A stretch of DNA of 34,206 nt, from contig CAIYUO010000028.1 in the NCBI GenBank assembly GCA_903929425.1, positions 1 to 34,206 on the forward strand, read 5' to 3'. This document shows positions 24,657 through 34,151 of this stretch, in pieces. Source of the stretch: an uncultured Bacteroidota bacterium (GTDB taxonomy: Bacteria; Bacteroidota; Bacteroidia; Chitinophagales; Chitinophagaceae). The notes below the pieces were generated by a model. The model was not told the origin of the DNA, searched no databases, and saw only the letters and a list, made by a program, of their open reading frames with translations. Made by a program: the position numbers and the translations under genes. The number at the start of each line of letters is the position of its first letter. Positions within the stretch are counted from its first letter, which is position 1.

Positions 24657-26207
24657 ATGAAAAAATATTTCTTATTCTTTTTATTAATGTTTTTTGTAGT
24701 TCAAATTACAAAAGCGAATAACTTAACTATTTCTACACCTAGTTATAATGATGGCAATAAAACTTTGACATTTACGATTGCTTGGGAAAATAGTTGGAAA
24801 ATCACGGGTGGACCCAATAACTATGATGGAGTTTGGTTATTTATTAAAAGACAGGCTTGTTCCAATACCAATGCTTGGGCAACCGCTTTATTAAGCACAA
24901 CGTCGTCTGATCATACTGCTGCTGCTGTTACTGGTGGCGCTGCAGCAAAACTTTTAACGGTTGATGCCGTAACTGATGGCATGGGCGTTTTTATTAGACG
25001 TCAATATAATGGAATTGGTAATATACCATCTCACACTGTTACCCTTCAACTAAACAGTTCATTAACAACAAGCCCAGCAATAACGGCTACTTCATCAGAT
25101 AATTTCAAGATATTAGGAATTGAAATGGTGTATGTACCTCAAGGTGAATTTTATATAGGTGATGGTAGACAAACAAACACCAACAATTTTTCAAATGGTA
25201 ATAATTCTGGAACCCCTCTAAAAATAACTGCTGCTTTGCAGACTAGTGGGATAGGTGCTTCAACTGTTTACACTTCAAGTCCTTCCTTGGGATGTCCAAA
25301 CTATTTACCTGCAAGTTTCCCATTAGGTTATAATGGATTTTGGTGTATGAAATATGAAATTGGCACACCTATATTTGTAGATTTTTTAAATACCATTTCA
25401 TACAATGAGCAAGCTGCTAGACTTTCTAAATGGGGTGCTCGTTATCCAAATTCCACTGGCGTTTATTTTACTTACACAAGTAATAATTTCTGGATAAGAA
25501 CCGATGTTGCTGGTGTTTATAATACAGTACCTGCCGTTTTCAACTATAATTCCTATGGAACTTGGGCGCCAGTAAGTTATTTAAGTTGGACTGATTTAAC
25601 AGCGTTTTTAGATTGGTCAGGTTTAAGACCAATGAATGAATTTGAATTTGAAAAAGCATGCAGAGGCCCTTTGAATCCTATTCCAAATGAATATCCATGG
25701 GGGAGCACTGCATTAAGACAAGCTTCTGGATATGGCAATAACTCTGGTACCAATTCAATGAGACATGGTGAAGTTGGATTATATGACGGACTTGCTTTAT
25801 ATTCTTGGAATGATTATAATGGTGCTCCTTATCGTTCAGGTTCATTTGCCAATAGCACTACGACTAGAGCCCAATCAGGCGCTACTTATTATGGTATCAT
25901 GGAAATGGCTGGTAATTTAGCTGAACAAGTTGTAGGAGGTGGAAGTGGGTATGATTTTTCCAATTTTACAACAGCTAATGGGGATGGTATTTTAGGAGCG
26001 GATGGTAATGCAAATACAACTGGTTGGCCTTCTGGTATAGGTATTAATACTGGAAATTATATTAGAGGAGGTGACTATCAAGGCTTAGGTACTTACCCTC
26101 AAATACTTCAGGTTTCTGATAGACAATTGTATGGTGGACACGCTACATGGAGTAATGGGCAACAAAATGGTGTAGGTGGAAGAGGCGTAAGGTCATTCCC
26201 TAATTAA
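24657..26207 (+). CDS. Secreted SUMF1-domain protein, paralogue 3
   Basis: The protein has 516 residues, with signal peptide MKKYFLFFLLMFFVVQITKA. The N-terminal beta-domain (FTIAWENSW, NNYDGVWLFIKRQ, VTDGMGVFIRRQ) and SUMF1 domain (IEMVYVPQGEFYIGDGR, PLGYNGFWCMKYEI, DWSGLRPMNEFEFEKACRG, YPWGSTA, YGIMEMAGNLAEQ) match paralogues 1 and 2. Here the FGE-family GNVWEW motif has become GNLAEQ, a sign that the core has drifted from catalytic relatives. The C-terminus (IRGGDYQGLG ... VSDRQLY ... GVGGRGVRSFPN) has yet another variable face. It starts 23 bp after paralogue 2 and ends 28 bp before the large Ig/MBG gene. A non-enzymatic surface adhesion or recognition role is inferred. Confidence 0.85.
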   Translation: MKKYFLFFLLMFFVVQITKANNLTISTPSYNDGNKTLTFTIAWENSWKITGGPNNYDGVWLFIKRQACSNTNAWATALLSTTSSDHTAAAVTGGAAAKLLTVDAVTDGMGVFIRRQYNGIGNIPSHTVTLQLNSSLTTSPAITATSSDNFKILGIEMVYVPQGEFYIGDGRQTNTNNFSNGNNSGTPLKITAALQTSGIGASTVYTSSPSLGCPNYLPASFPLGYNGFWCMKYEIGTPIFVDFLNTISYNEQAARLSKWGARYPNSTGVYFTYTSNNFWIRTDVAGVYNTVPAVFNYNSYGTWAPVSYLSWTDLTAFLDWSGLRPMNEFEFEKACRGPLNPIPNEYPWGSTALRQASGYGNNSGTNSMRHGEVGLYDGLALYSWNDYNGAPYRSGSFANSTTTRAQSGATYYGIMEMAGNLAEQVVGGGSGYDFSNFTTANGDGILGADGNANTTGWPSGIGINTGNYIRGGDYQGLGTYPQILQVSDRQLYGGHATWSNGQQNGVGGRGVRSFPN

Positions 26208-26235
26208 TTAAATAATTAAGCAAGTAATTTACCTA

Positions 26236-29200
26236 GTGAACTTAAGGAAATTTTTATTATTCTTAGTTTTTACCGTGAGTGCTTTGTGTGTAAAAGCACA
26301 ATTCTTAGGCGGTACTTCAAACTCATCTGGGTATAAGGCGAATTATGCATCCATTACTTGTGCATTTAGTTATGATAGCACATTAATTTTTTATAAAGGA
26401 GGAAATTTTGGTGGTGCTATAACCAACTCAATTAATGTACTTACATGTCCATTATATATTGATTCTACTGCTGCATTTTATCGTGGTGGAAATTATGGCG
26501 GATCCATATCAAACAGTGCTATAGCTCCATCTATTTGTCAAGTTGTTATTGACTCAACTGTTGTTTTTTATCATGGTGGAAATTTTGGAGGATCCATATC
26601 AAACAGTGCTATAGCCCCTTCTATTTGTCAACTCACTTATGACAGTACCGTTATTTTTTATCATGGTGGAAATTTTGGAAGTGCTGCCTCAGCTGGTATT
26701 GCATCAAGTACCTGTGCTGTACCTGATCCTACTAATATATATATGGGAGGCGCATCTTCATTTAATGCTCCTGGTACAGCTGGAACTAATACAACTAATA
26801 ATACTTCAGGAACATTTATTACAAGTGTTGACAACCAAACCATAACCAATGGGAACTGTGTTGTACTTACTACTACCGGACTGAATGCAACAGGATATAC
26901 TTGGACACCTATAACTGGTTTAAGCAGCGCAACAGCTTCCAATCCATCGGCAAGTCCAAGCACCACCACAACTTATACAGTAACTGCAACTGGTCCTGCT
27001 GGATGTAGAAGCACTCTTTCAATTATTGTTTATGTGGCAAGTGGTAATGAAAGCGGCACTAGTTTTAGATATCCGACTGCCACTATTAATAGGGCACTAA
27101 CCACTCCACAATCGGTAATATTAACAGGTATTACGGGTGGTACCTATTCAGCATCTTCTACAAACTTAAAAATCAATACACTGACTGGTGAAATTACACC
27201 AAACACCAGCACTGTTGGAACTTATACGGTCACTTATACATATGGTAGTTGTAACAACACTACAACTACTTCGGTTACTATCACCAATGATGCAAGTGAC
27301 CATGGAGAAGTAAATTATCCGAATTTTTATTTAGGTGCAGGTTCTTCTAGCACAGCTGCAAAAATGTTACTTACACAAAGCTCATGTACTGTTGCATATG
27401 ATTATTCATTATTGATTTATTCAGGCGGTACTTCAAACGCTAGTAATCCTAAAAGTTTATTAACAGGTGGTGCTTGTAGCCCTTTAATAGACTATTCTGT
27501 TTCATTTTATAATGGAGGTGCATCACCTTCTACAATTGCATCTGTAAGCAAACTAAATCAAAGTGCGTGTACACCATTTATTGAACCGTCTAATACCATA
27601 TATGCTGGTGGTGCTTCATCAAGTAATACTGCAAAAAGTATTTATAATCAAAATGTTTGTTCTTTCCCAATAGGTGATAATTTTTATTTAGGAGGAGCTT
27701 CATCGTATAATGCTCCAGGCTTAGTGACAAATACAACTAGTTCATCAACTGGAACAATCGTAGCAACAATTGCTGATTTGACAGTTTGTCCTGGTGTGTC
27801 TACCACACTTACAACTACTGGGGCAACCAATTATACATGGACGCCTGCAACCGGATTAAGTAGTACTACAATTGCTAGTCCAGTAGCGACTCCACTTACA
27901 ACTACTACTTACACAGTTATTGGAACGGGTGGTGTAGGTTGTTTTAATACTGCTAAAGTAACTGTGACTGTTCAAACGGATGGCCTCACTTCGGTTTCTT
28001 ATGGTGCATATCGTTTTAATGAAACTGATATGGGCTTGAAAAAAGTGAATTTTATAGTTGGGCCATTAACCGGAACTTATTCAACCACTCCTGCAACTGG
28101 CTTATTTATTGATCCTGCAACGGGATCATTTACTCCAGCATTGAGTACACCTGGATTATACACCATTAACTATAATTATTCAAAAGCTGGATGTAACTAT
28201 GTTTATCCTGTTAATATTAATGTAACGACACTTCCTCCAACCATTACTTATCCTAATCCAACTAATTTTTACTTGAATTATGGTGATATTACAATTACTC
28301 CAACAGTTACTGATGCGACACCAATTGGCTTTGAGTTGCTAAATGCTTTGCCAGCTGGATTAACAATGAATACTTTGTCCGGTGTAATATCTGGGACCCC
28401 TACAGCATTAGTCAATAATGCACAAGTTGGCGTTCGTGCTTATAACTATACCAAAGTGATGACAAATAATTATGGTGATACATATACAATGACTATAAAT
28501 GTACGTAAGCCAATTATCAGTTCAACATCTACTGATGTTTATGCTTTAAATACTACCTATGGTTCACCATCAACTGCTAATACAATAAATTTATCAGGAC
28601 AATATATTTATCAAAATATTGTAGTGACACCTTCCACTGGTTTTGAGGTATCAAGAAACAATTCAACTTATGCGAATACCGTTTCCATATCACAATCAGG
28701 AGGTACAGTAACGAATACCAATGTATATGTTAGGTTAAAATCAAATGCCGCAGTTGGAAGCTATACTGGAACTGTTGTGTTAAGTAGTACGGCAGCTGAC
28801 AATGTAAGCATACCAATTGCATTAAGCAGTGTAGCATCTGCACCATTAACTGTAACTGCAACTTATTTTCAAAAGTTTTATGGATCCCAATTAACATTGG
28901 GAACTGGAAATGCTAATTTTACTTCTAGTGGCTTAATGAATAGTGAGACAATTGGTTCAGTTACCTTAACAGCTGCAGGTGGAACAGGTGCCAATGATAA
29001 TCCAGGACTTTATGACATTACACCAACTGCTGCAACTGGGGGTACTTTCTCGCCAACCAATTATAGTATCACTTATATTCCTGCACAGTTTGAAGTATTG
29101 TATAGTTTGTATGGATTCACAATGACTGGAAATGCTTCGAATTGGGTGTTAGGTAAAGTACCAATTCCAAGAATTCCTGCTGGTGTCATTTCAAATATAA

Positions 29201-29457
29201 CAAGCAGTAGTGCAAATTATGATGGTGTGATTCCATCGTCTTATTCAAAACTTTCTCAAAAAGGAGTTTGTTGGGATACGAATATTAATCCTACTATAAA
29301 TAATAGTACCAGTATTGATAATTCAGGAGGTACCGGACCAATGACAGTTTATTTGACAGGTTTAAATGGTGGTTCTACTTATTATGCTAGAACTTTTATT
29401 AAGGTTGGTAATTTCTATTACTATGGTCCAAATGTGAAGTTTACGCTTCCTTATTAA
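26236..29457 (+). CDS. Large secreted Ig-like/MBG repeat protein
   Basis: The protein has 1073 residues. It starts at GTG 26236, the only start that begins the signal peptide (MNLRKFLLFLVFTVSALCVKAQ). Residues about 40-165 hold four repeats of about 30 residues, [IY]DST-x-x-FY-x-GGN[FY]GG; a second set of GGAS-containing repeats lies at about 360-500. Each set is followed by an Ig/PKD-like domain with YTWTP-x-TGLSS and TTTTYTV. Residues about 680-760 look like a putative Ig domain (ALPAGLTMNTLSGVISGTPTA), about 765-875 like a beta-sandwich with TPSTGFEVS, and about 875-960 like an MBG domain (LTVTATYFQKFYGS). The end is fibronectin-like (YARTFIKVGNFYYYGP). No T9SS sorting domain is found. Such proteins serve as extended surface adhesins or structural partners. 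It closes the dense run that begins at 10416. Confidence 0.8.
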   Translation: MNLRKFLLFLVFTVSALCVKAQFLGGTSNSSGYKANYASITCAFSYDSTLIFYKGGNFGGAITNSINVLTCPLYIDSTAAFYRGGNYGGSISNSAIAPSICQVVIDSTVVFYHGGNFGGSISNSAIAPSICQLTYDSTVIFYHGGNFGSAASAGIASSTCAVPDPTNIYMGGASSFNAPGTAGTNTTNNTSGTFITSVDNQTITNGNCVVLTTTGLNATGYTWTPITGLSSATASNPSASPSTTTTYTVTATGPAGCRSTLSIIVYVASGNESGTSFRYPTATINRALTTPQSVILTGITGGTYSASSTNLKINTLTGEITPNTSTVGTYTVTYTYGSCNNTTTTSVTITNDASDHGEVNYPNFYLGAGSSSTAAKMLLTQSSCTVAYDYSLLIYSGGTSNASNPKSLLTGGACSPLIDYSVSFYNGGASPSTIASVSKLNQSACTPFIEPSNTIYAGGASSSNTAKSIYNQNVCSFPIGDNFYLGGASSYNAPGLVTNTTSSSTGTIVATIADLTVCPGVSTTLTTTGATNYTWTPATGLSSTTIASPVATPLTTTTYTVIGTGGVGCFNTAKVTVTVQTDGLTSVSYGAYRFNETDMGLKKVNFIVGPLTGTYSTTPATGLFIDPATGSFTPALSTPGLYTINYNYSKAGCNYVYPVNINVTTLPPTITYPNPTNFYLNYGDITITPTVTDATPIGFELLNALPAGLTMNTLSGVISGTPTALVNNAQVGVRAYNYTKVMTNNYGDTYTMTINVRKPIISSTSTDVYALNTTYGSPSTANTINLSGQYIYQNIVVTPSTGFEVSRNNSTYANTVSISQSGGTVTNTNVYVRLKSNAAVGSYTGTVVLSSTAADNVSIPIALSSVASAPLTVTATYFQKFYGSQLTLGTGNANFTSSGLMNSETIGSVTLTAAGGTGANDNPGLYDITPTAATGGTFSPTNYSITYIPAQFEVLYSLYGFTMTGNASNWVLGKVPIPRIPAGVISNITSSSANYDGVIPSSYSKLSQKGVCWDTNINPTINNSTSIDNSGGTGPMTVYLTGLNGGSTYYARTFIKVGNFYYYGPNVKFTLPY
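26362..26720 (+). repeat. 90-bp tandem repeats (30 residues) in the Ig/MBG gene
   Basis: Four units encode [IY]DST followed by FY-x-GGN[FY]GG and a later cysteine. Units 2 and 3 are nearly identical in DNA around GGATCCATATCAAACAGTGC (starting 26500 and 26590), giving an exact 90-bp period and implying recent duplication. Confidence 0.8.
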
Positions 29458-29512
29458 TTTTCATTAACTTACTTTAGGTTTGAATTTAAAACGGAACACT
29501 GTAATTTTTTTG

Positions 29513-32500
29513 ATGAAATCATTTATCCAATTTTTATTTATTTCATTTAATGTAATGTTATGCAGTTGTCTGTATGGTCAAAAAATGAATGCTACCCTTT
29601 TTACTTCTTTACCATCAACTGTAACAGGTATTTGTTTCCAAAATAAATTAACGGAGACCCTTAAACTTAATGTTGCAACTTACCATCATTTTTATAATGG
29701 CGGAGGCGTTGCCATAGGCGATTTTAATAATGACGGCTTAATGGATATTTATTTAACTGCCAATCAAACATCCAATAAATTATACTTAAATAAAGGTGGG
29801 TTTAAATTTAAAGATATTACAAAGTCATCAGGAGTAGGAGGTAGGAAAGGTTGGAAAACTGGGGTGTCAGTGTCGGATGTAAATGGTGATGGACTATTGG
29901 ATATTTATGTATGTTATTCGGGCGATGATAGTGCTGAAAAAAGAGCCAATCAACTTTTTATAAATAATGGAAATTTAACTTTTACCGATAAAGCAAAAGA
30001 AATGGGTGTTGCTGATATTGGTTATACCACCAATGCTGCATTCTTTGATTACGACCATGATGGCGACTTAGATTTATTTGTTTTAAACCATAATATAAAA
30101 GTAGTTTCTAATTACCTGGATGCGTATATTAAAAATGTTCCTGACCCACTTGCAGGTAACCATTTATATAAAAATGAAAATGGTCATTTTGAGGATGTTA
30201 CATTAATTACTGGAATCATTTCAAATACATTAAGTTATGGTTTAGGCATTTCTATTTCAGATATAAATAATGATGGGTGGCCTGACATTTATGTTGGTAA
30301 TGATTATGTTGAAGAAGACTATTTATATATAAATAATCAAGATGGAACTTTTTCAGAGGTATTAAAATCGGCTGTTGGACATATGTCACATTCAACTATG
30401 GGCTTAGATATCGGGGATATAAACAATGATACTATGCCAGATATATTTAGTTTAGATATGTTGCCAAAGGATAATAAAAGGCAAAAACTACTTTTCAGTT
30501 CTGATAATTTTGAATATTATAATAGTGTAGTGAGGGCTGGTTTTTATCATCAATCTATGAAAAATACACTTCAATTAAATAATGGCGACGGCACATTTAG
30601 TGAAGTTGGTCAGCTTGCTGGCGTCTCTAATACCGATTGGAGTTGGGCGCCTTTAATTGCTGATTTTGACAATGATGGCAAGAAAGATATTTTTGTAACC
30701 AATGGCTTCAGAAAAGATATTACGGACAGAGATTTTGTAAAATATTACGTAGATGCTTTGCTAAAAGAAGCAAGAGGAAATAAAGAACAAAAAATGTTTG
30801 AGATGCTGAAGGCTGTTAAAGTTACCCCCCTTCATAATTATATTTTTAAAAATGAGGGTAATTTAAGTTTCACGGATCATTCAAAAGATTGGGGCTTTAA
30901 TACTTTGGGTTTTTCAAATGGAGCTGCCTATGCTGATTTGGACAATGATGGAGATTTGGATTTAATCATCAATAAAATTGATCATGAGGCAGGTGTATAT
31001 AGGAATAATGCGGTAGAGAAAAAAATGGGAGGTTATTTTTTAAAAATTAAATTACAAAGCAAATCTAAAAATACATATGCGATTGGCGCAAAAGCAATTT
31101 TGTATGCTGCTTCAGGTAAATATATGTTAGAACAATATCCAGTTCATGGATTTCAATCTTCCATGCAAATTCCATTACATTTTACTTTTCCTGATAATAA
31201 AGTGGATTCTATAAAGATAATATGGCCTAATAAATCTGAACTGATTATCAAATCAGCGATTACCATAAATACGCAAATAAATATATTGGAAGAAAAAGGC
31301 TTGTTGCCCAATTCGTTTACCCTAGAAGCGTCTATAAAACCTATGTTCACGATAACAAATCAAGCTATTTATTACACCCATTCAGAGGGGGAAACGAATG
31401 ATTTTAAAATTCAACCTTTAATGCCCAATATGATTTCTTATGCTGGGCCTAAATTTGTTTATGGAGATATTAATGGTGATAAACTGAATGATATTTATGT
31501 GTGTGGCACTATTTCACAATATGGGTCACTTTTTTTACAAACGAGTGATGGTAGATTTATAACCAATAGAGACAATGATTTTTCTAATTTCTCCATTCAA
31601 AATGAAACTAACGGCGTTTTTTTTGATGCCGACAATGATGGGGATAATGATTTATTTGTATTAACGAGCGATTATCAAAGAGTTGAATTAGATAGTTTAC
31701 CAAATGGCAAGTTATACTTAAATGAAAATGGATATTTTAAACTTAGCAATAATTTATTACCCAAGGGTATTTGTATGGGATCAGTGGTGCTTTCTATGGA
31801 TGTAAATAAGGATGGATACATGGATTTATTTATTGGAGGCAGGGTAGTGCCGGGGAATTATCCTGAATCGCCGGGCAGTATGATATTAATGAATGATGGC
31901 CATGGAGGTTTTACCAATCAAACCAAACAATATGCACCTGACTTTTTAAAATTGGGTATGGTGACCGATGCAAACTGGGTGGACATTAATAAAAACAATA
32001 AACCCGTACTTATTATTTGTGGAGAATGGATGCCCTTACAATGTTTTGAATTGATTAATAATCAATTTGTAAATAAGACGGATGCGTATTTTGATAAAGC
32101 ATTGAATGGATTGTGGAATAAAATGGAATTTACTGATATAGATAATGATGGCGACTTGGATTTAGTTGCAGGTAACTGGGGAACAAATAGTCAGCTGCAA
32201 GCAAGTGCAAAAGAACCCATGACTATGTATTACGATGATTTTGATAAGAATGGATTTATTGATCCCATTATTTGTCAATACAATCAAGGGGTATCTTATC
32301 CGATGGCCACAAGAGACGAGTTAACAGATCAAATAGTAAGCCTAAGACAAAAATTTCCCAACTATGAAAAATATGCCAATGCAACCATCAAGGATATTTT
32401 TACAAAAACGCAATTAGATAGTGCAAAAAAATTAGCAGTCAATTATTTACACACTACTTGGATAGAGAATGTAAATGGTAAATTTATTAATAGATCATTA

Positions 32501-32809
32501 CCCATCCAAAGTGATTTTTCACCAGTATATTCAATTTGTGCAAATGATTTTAATGGGGATGGGAATATTGATTTATTGTTATGTGGAAACATAGATAATA
32601 CTAGAATACGCATTGGGAAAATTGATGCTAATTATGGTGTACTCATGTTTGGCGATGGGAAGGGCAATTTTAAATATGTGAATCAAGTGGAATCGGGATT
32701 ATCAATTAAAGGAAATGTGAGAGATATTTTAAAAATAGACACACAAAATGGGAATCATTTATTATTAATAGGTGTGAATAATAACGCACCCATTACTTTA
32801 AAATATTAA
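29513..32809 (+). CDS. FG-GAP/VCBS repeat protein with ASPIC/UnbV domain (CRTAC1-like)
   Basis: I chose ATG 29513 (1098 residues); an in-frame TTG at 29480 only adds charged residues before the signal peptide MKSFIQFLFISFNVMLCSCLYGQ. The CSC near residues 17-19 could make it a lipoprotein. At least twelve calcium-binding D-x-[DN]-x-D-G loops mark a seven-bladed-propeller-type FG-GAP/VCBS array: DFNNDGLMDIY, DVNGDGLLDIYV, DYDHDGDLDLFV, DINNDGWPDIYV, DFDNDGKKDIFV, DLDNDGDLDLII, DADNDGDNDLFV, DVNKDGYMDLFI, DIDNDGDLDLVA and others. An ASPIC/UnbV domain sits in the middle (about 520-585, YAIGAKAILYAASGKYM ... VDSIKIIWPNKSE), splitting two propellers. It is 10 bp from a haloperoxidase-type gene, a pairing I recall from other Bacteroidota. 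The function is unknown; a surface scaffold or binding role is inferred. Confidence 0.87.
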   Translation: MKSFIQFLFISFNVMLCSCLYGQKMNATLFTSLPSTVTGICFQNKLTETLKLNVATYHHFYNGGGVAIGDFNNDGLMDIYLTANQTSNKLYLNKGGFKFKDITKSSGVGGRKGWKTGVSVSDVNGDGLLDIYVCYSGDDSAEKRANQLFINNGNLTFTDKAKEMGVADIGYTTNAAFFDYDHDGDLDLFVLNHNIKVVSNYLDAYIKNVPDPLAGNHLYKNENGHFEDVTLITGIISNTLSYGLGISISDINNDGWPDIYVGNDYVEEDYLYINNQDGTFSEVLKSAVGHMSHSTMGLDIGDINNDTMPDIFSLDMLPKDNKRQKLLFSSDNFEYYNSVVRAGFYHQSMKNTLQLNNGDGTFSEVGQLAGVSNTDWSWAPLIADFDNDGKKDIFVTNGFRKDITDRDFVKYYVDALLKEARGNKEQKMFEMLKAVKVTPLHNYIFKNEGNLSFTDHSKDWGFNTLGFSNGAAYADLDNDGDLDLIINKIDHEAGVYRNNAVEKKMGGYFLKIKLQSKSKNTYAIGAKAILYAASGKYMLEQYPVHGFQSSMQIPLHFTFPDNKVDSIKIIWPNKSELIIKSAITINTQINILEEKGLLPNSFTLEASIKPMFTITNQAIYYTHSEGETNDFKIQPLMPNMISYAGPKFVYGDINGDKLNDIYVCGTISQYGSLFLQTSDGRFITNRDNDFSNFSIQNETNGVFFDADNDGDNDLFVLTSDYQRVELDSLPNGKLYLNENGYFKLSNNLLPKGICMGSVVLSMDVNKDGYMDLFIGGRVVPGNYPESPGSMILMNDGHGGFTNQTKQYAPDFLKLGMVTDANWVDINKNNKPVLIICGEWMPLQCFELINNQFVNKTDAYFDKALNGLWNKMEFTDIDNDGDLDLVAGNWGTNSQLQASAKEPMTMYYDDFDKNGFIDPIICQYNQGVSYPMATRDELTDQIVSLRQKFPNYEKYANATIKDIFTKTQLDSAKKLAVNYLHTTWIENVNGKFINRSLPIQSDFSPVYSICANDFNGDGNIDLLLCGNIDNTRIRIGKIDANYGVLMFGDGKGNFKYVNQVESGLSIKGNVRDILKIDTQNGNHLLLIGVNNNAPITLKY

Positions 32810-32819
32810 TTGTGCGATT

Positions 32820-34151
32820 ATGAAGTTGCGTTTTTTAATTTTAATATTTTCAATCATCTCATGCTCATGTTCATGTTTGGCAAAGTATAGTTTCATGCTA
32901 AATACAAATACATATGTCGCAGCTTTAAAAAAGACAACAAATGTAATGGTTATTGATGTTGCATCACCCGTTGCTGCTAGTAGATATTATGCTTACTTAA
33001 CTTTAAGCTCCTATGAGTGTATCTCAGTTTTTGATGAAAATTTAAATCCATCTTTTAGTCGTTATTTAAATGGGTATCAAAATTTACAACTAGATCCAAT
33101 GTTAATTAAAGAGTCAGATGTTAGGCTTGCATCCATTCTTTCAATTTATAAATTTGGTCAAAAGCTATTGCCTAGCGGGTACTTATTAGACAAAGAAATT
33201 TTAATGCTTCAAAAAAAATATGCAATTGATAAAAAACATAAAAATACTTTTAAACAAACAGCTGATTTAGTTGATTCAATAATTGCAAATATTTTGGTTT
33301 ATGTAAAAAAAGATGGTTTTAATAAATTAAATAATTTACCACGTTATATAAATAAAGTAGGTGATGGTTATTGGAAACAAACACCTCCTACATTTATGTT
33401 GCCCATTGAACCTCATTGGAATACATTGCGAACTTTTTTATTAGATTCAGCACAACAATTTAAACCTATTGTACCCATCAAATATGATACTGCCGAAAAT
33501 TCCGAATTCTATAATTTAGTAAATGAAGTTTATCAAAGTAGTTTAACGCAAAACAAAGATCAAAAAAATGTTGCCTTATTTTGGGATTGCAATCCATTTG
33601 CGGTTCAACGTGAAGGTCATTTTGAATTTGGATTAAAGAAAATATCCCCTGGAGGTCATTGGATTGGTATTACTGGAATAGCTTGTAAAAAAACGAATAC
33701 AACACTTGAAAAAACTTCGTTAATACATGCATTGGTAAGCTTATCTATGGCAGACGCTTTCATTGCTTGTTGGGATGAGAAATATAGGTCCAATAGGGTA
33801 AGACCTGAAACTGCGATTCAAAACTTATTCGATAGAAGCTGGAAACCACTCTTACAAACTCCCCCTTTTCCTGAATATGTATCAGGTCACAGTGTAGTTT
33901 CCAACACAGCGGCGGCTATTTTAACCCAAATTTTTGGGGAAAATTTCAGTTATTTGGATGATACGGAAGTCGAATTTGGTCTTCCGAAAAGAGCATTTAC
34001 CTCATTTTTGAATGCTGCAAATGAGGCTTCCATTTCCAGATTATATGGGGGAATTCATTTTAGAGACGCCTTAGAGCAAGGAAATACCCTGGGAAAAATG
34101 GTCGCCGGACACAGTTTAAAAAGGTTAAAGCCATTTTTTGCATCATTTTAA
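32820..34151 (+). CDS. PAP2-superfamily / vanadium-dependent haloperoxidase-type secreted enzyme
   Basis: The protein has 443 residues. The N-terminal signal (MKLRFLILIFSIISCSCSCLAK) may be an ordinary signal peptide or, given the cysteine cluster, a lipoprotein signal. The three PAP2 motifs are present: K-x6-RP as KYRSNRVRP (K321, R328), SGH as EYVSGHS (S355-H357; valine replaces the usual proline), and SR-x5-H as SRLYGGIHFRD (R407, H413, D416). These residues bind vanadate in haloperoxidases or phosphate in acid phosphatases, with H413 as the metal-linked or nucleophilic histidine. The SRLYGGIH form favours the vanadium-haloperoxidase branch. Halide choice cannot be read from the sequence, and phosphatase activity is possible. 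It follows the FG-GAP/ASPIC gene by 10 bp and is the last gene seen. The 55 bp after it are AT-rich with no clear terminator. Confidence 0.86.
   Translation: MKLRFLILIFSIISCSCSCLAKYSFMLNTNTYVAALKKTTNVMVIDVASPVAASRYYAYLTLSSYECISVFDENLNPSFSRYLNGYQNLQLDPMLIKESDVRLASILSIYKFGQKLLPSGYLLDKEILMLQKKYAIDKKHKNTFKQTADLVDSIIANILVYVKKDGFNKLNNLPRYINKVGDGYWKQTPPTFMLPIEPHWNTLRTFLLDSAQQFKPIVPIKYDTAENSEFYNLVNEVYQSSLTQNKDQKNVALFWDCNPFAVQREGHFEFGLKKISPGGHWIGITGIACKKTNTTLEKTSLIHALVSLSMADAFIACWDEKYRSNRVRPETAIQNLFDRSWKPLLQTPPFPEYVSGHSVVSNTAAAILTQIFGENFSYLDDTEVEFGLPKRAFTSFLNAANEASISRLYGGIHFRDALEQGNTLGKMVAGHSLKRLKPFFASF

Noticed and set aside
21432-26207. Active formylglycine-generating or ergothioneine-synthesis enzymes
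   Set aside because: Neither the FGE cysteine pair nor the EgtB iron-binding histidines are evident, and no sulfatase genes are nearby.
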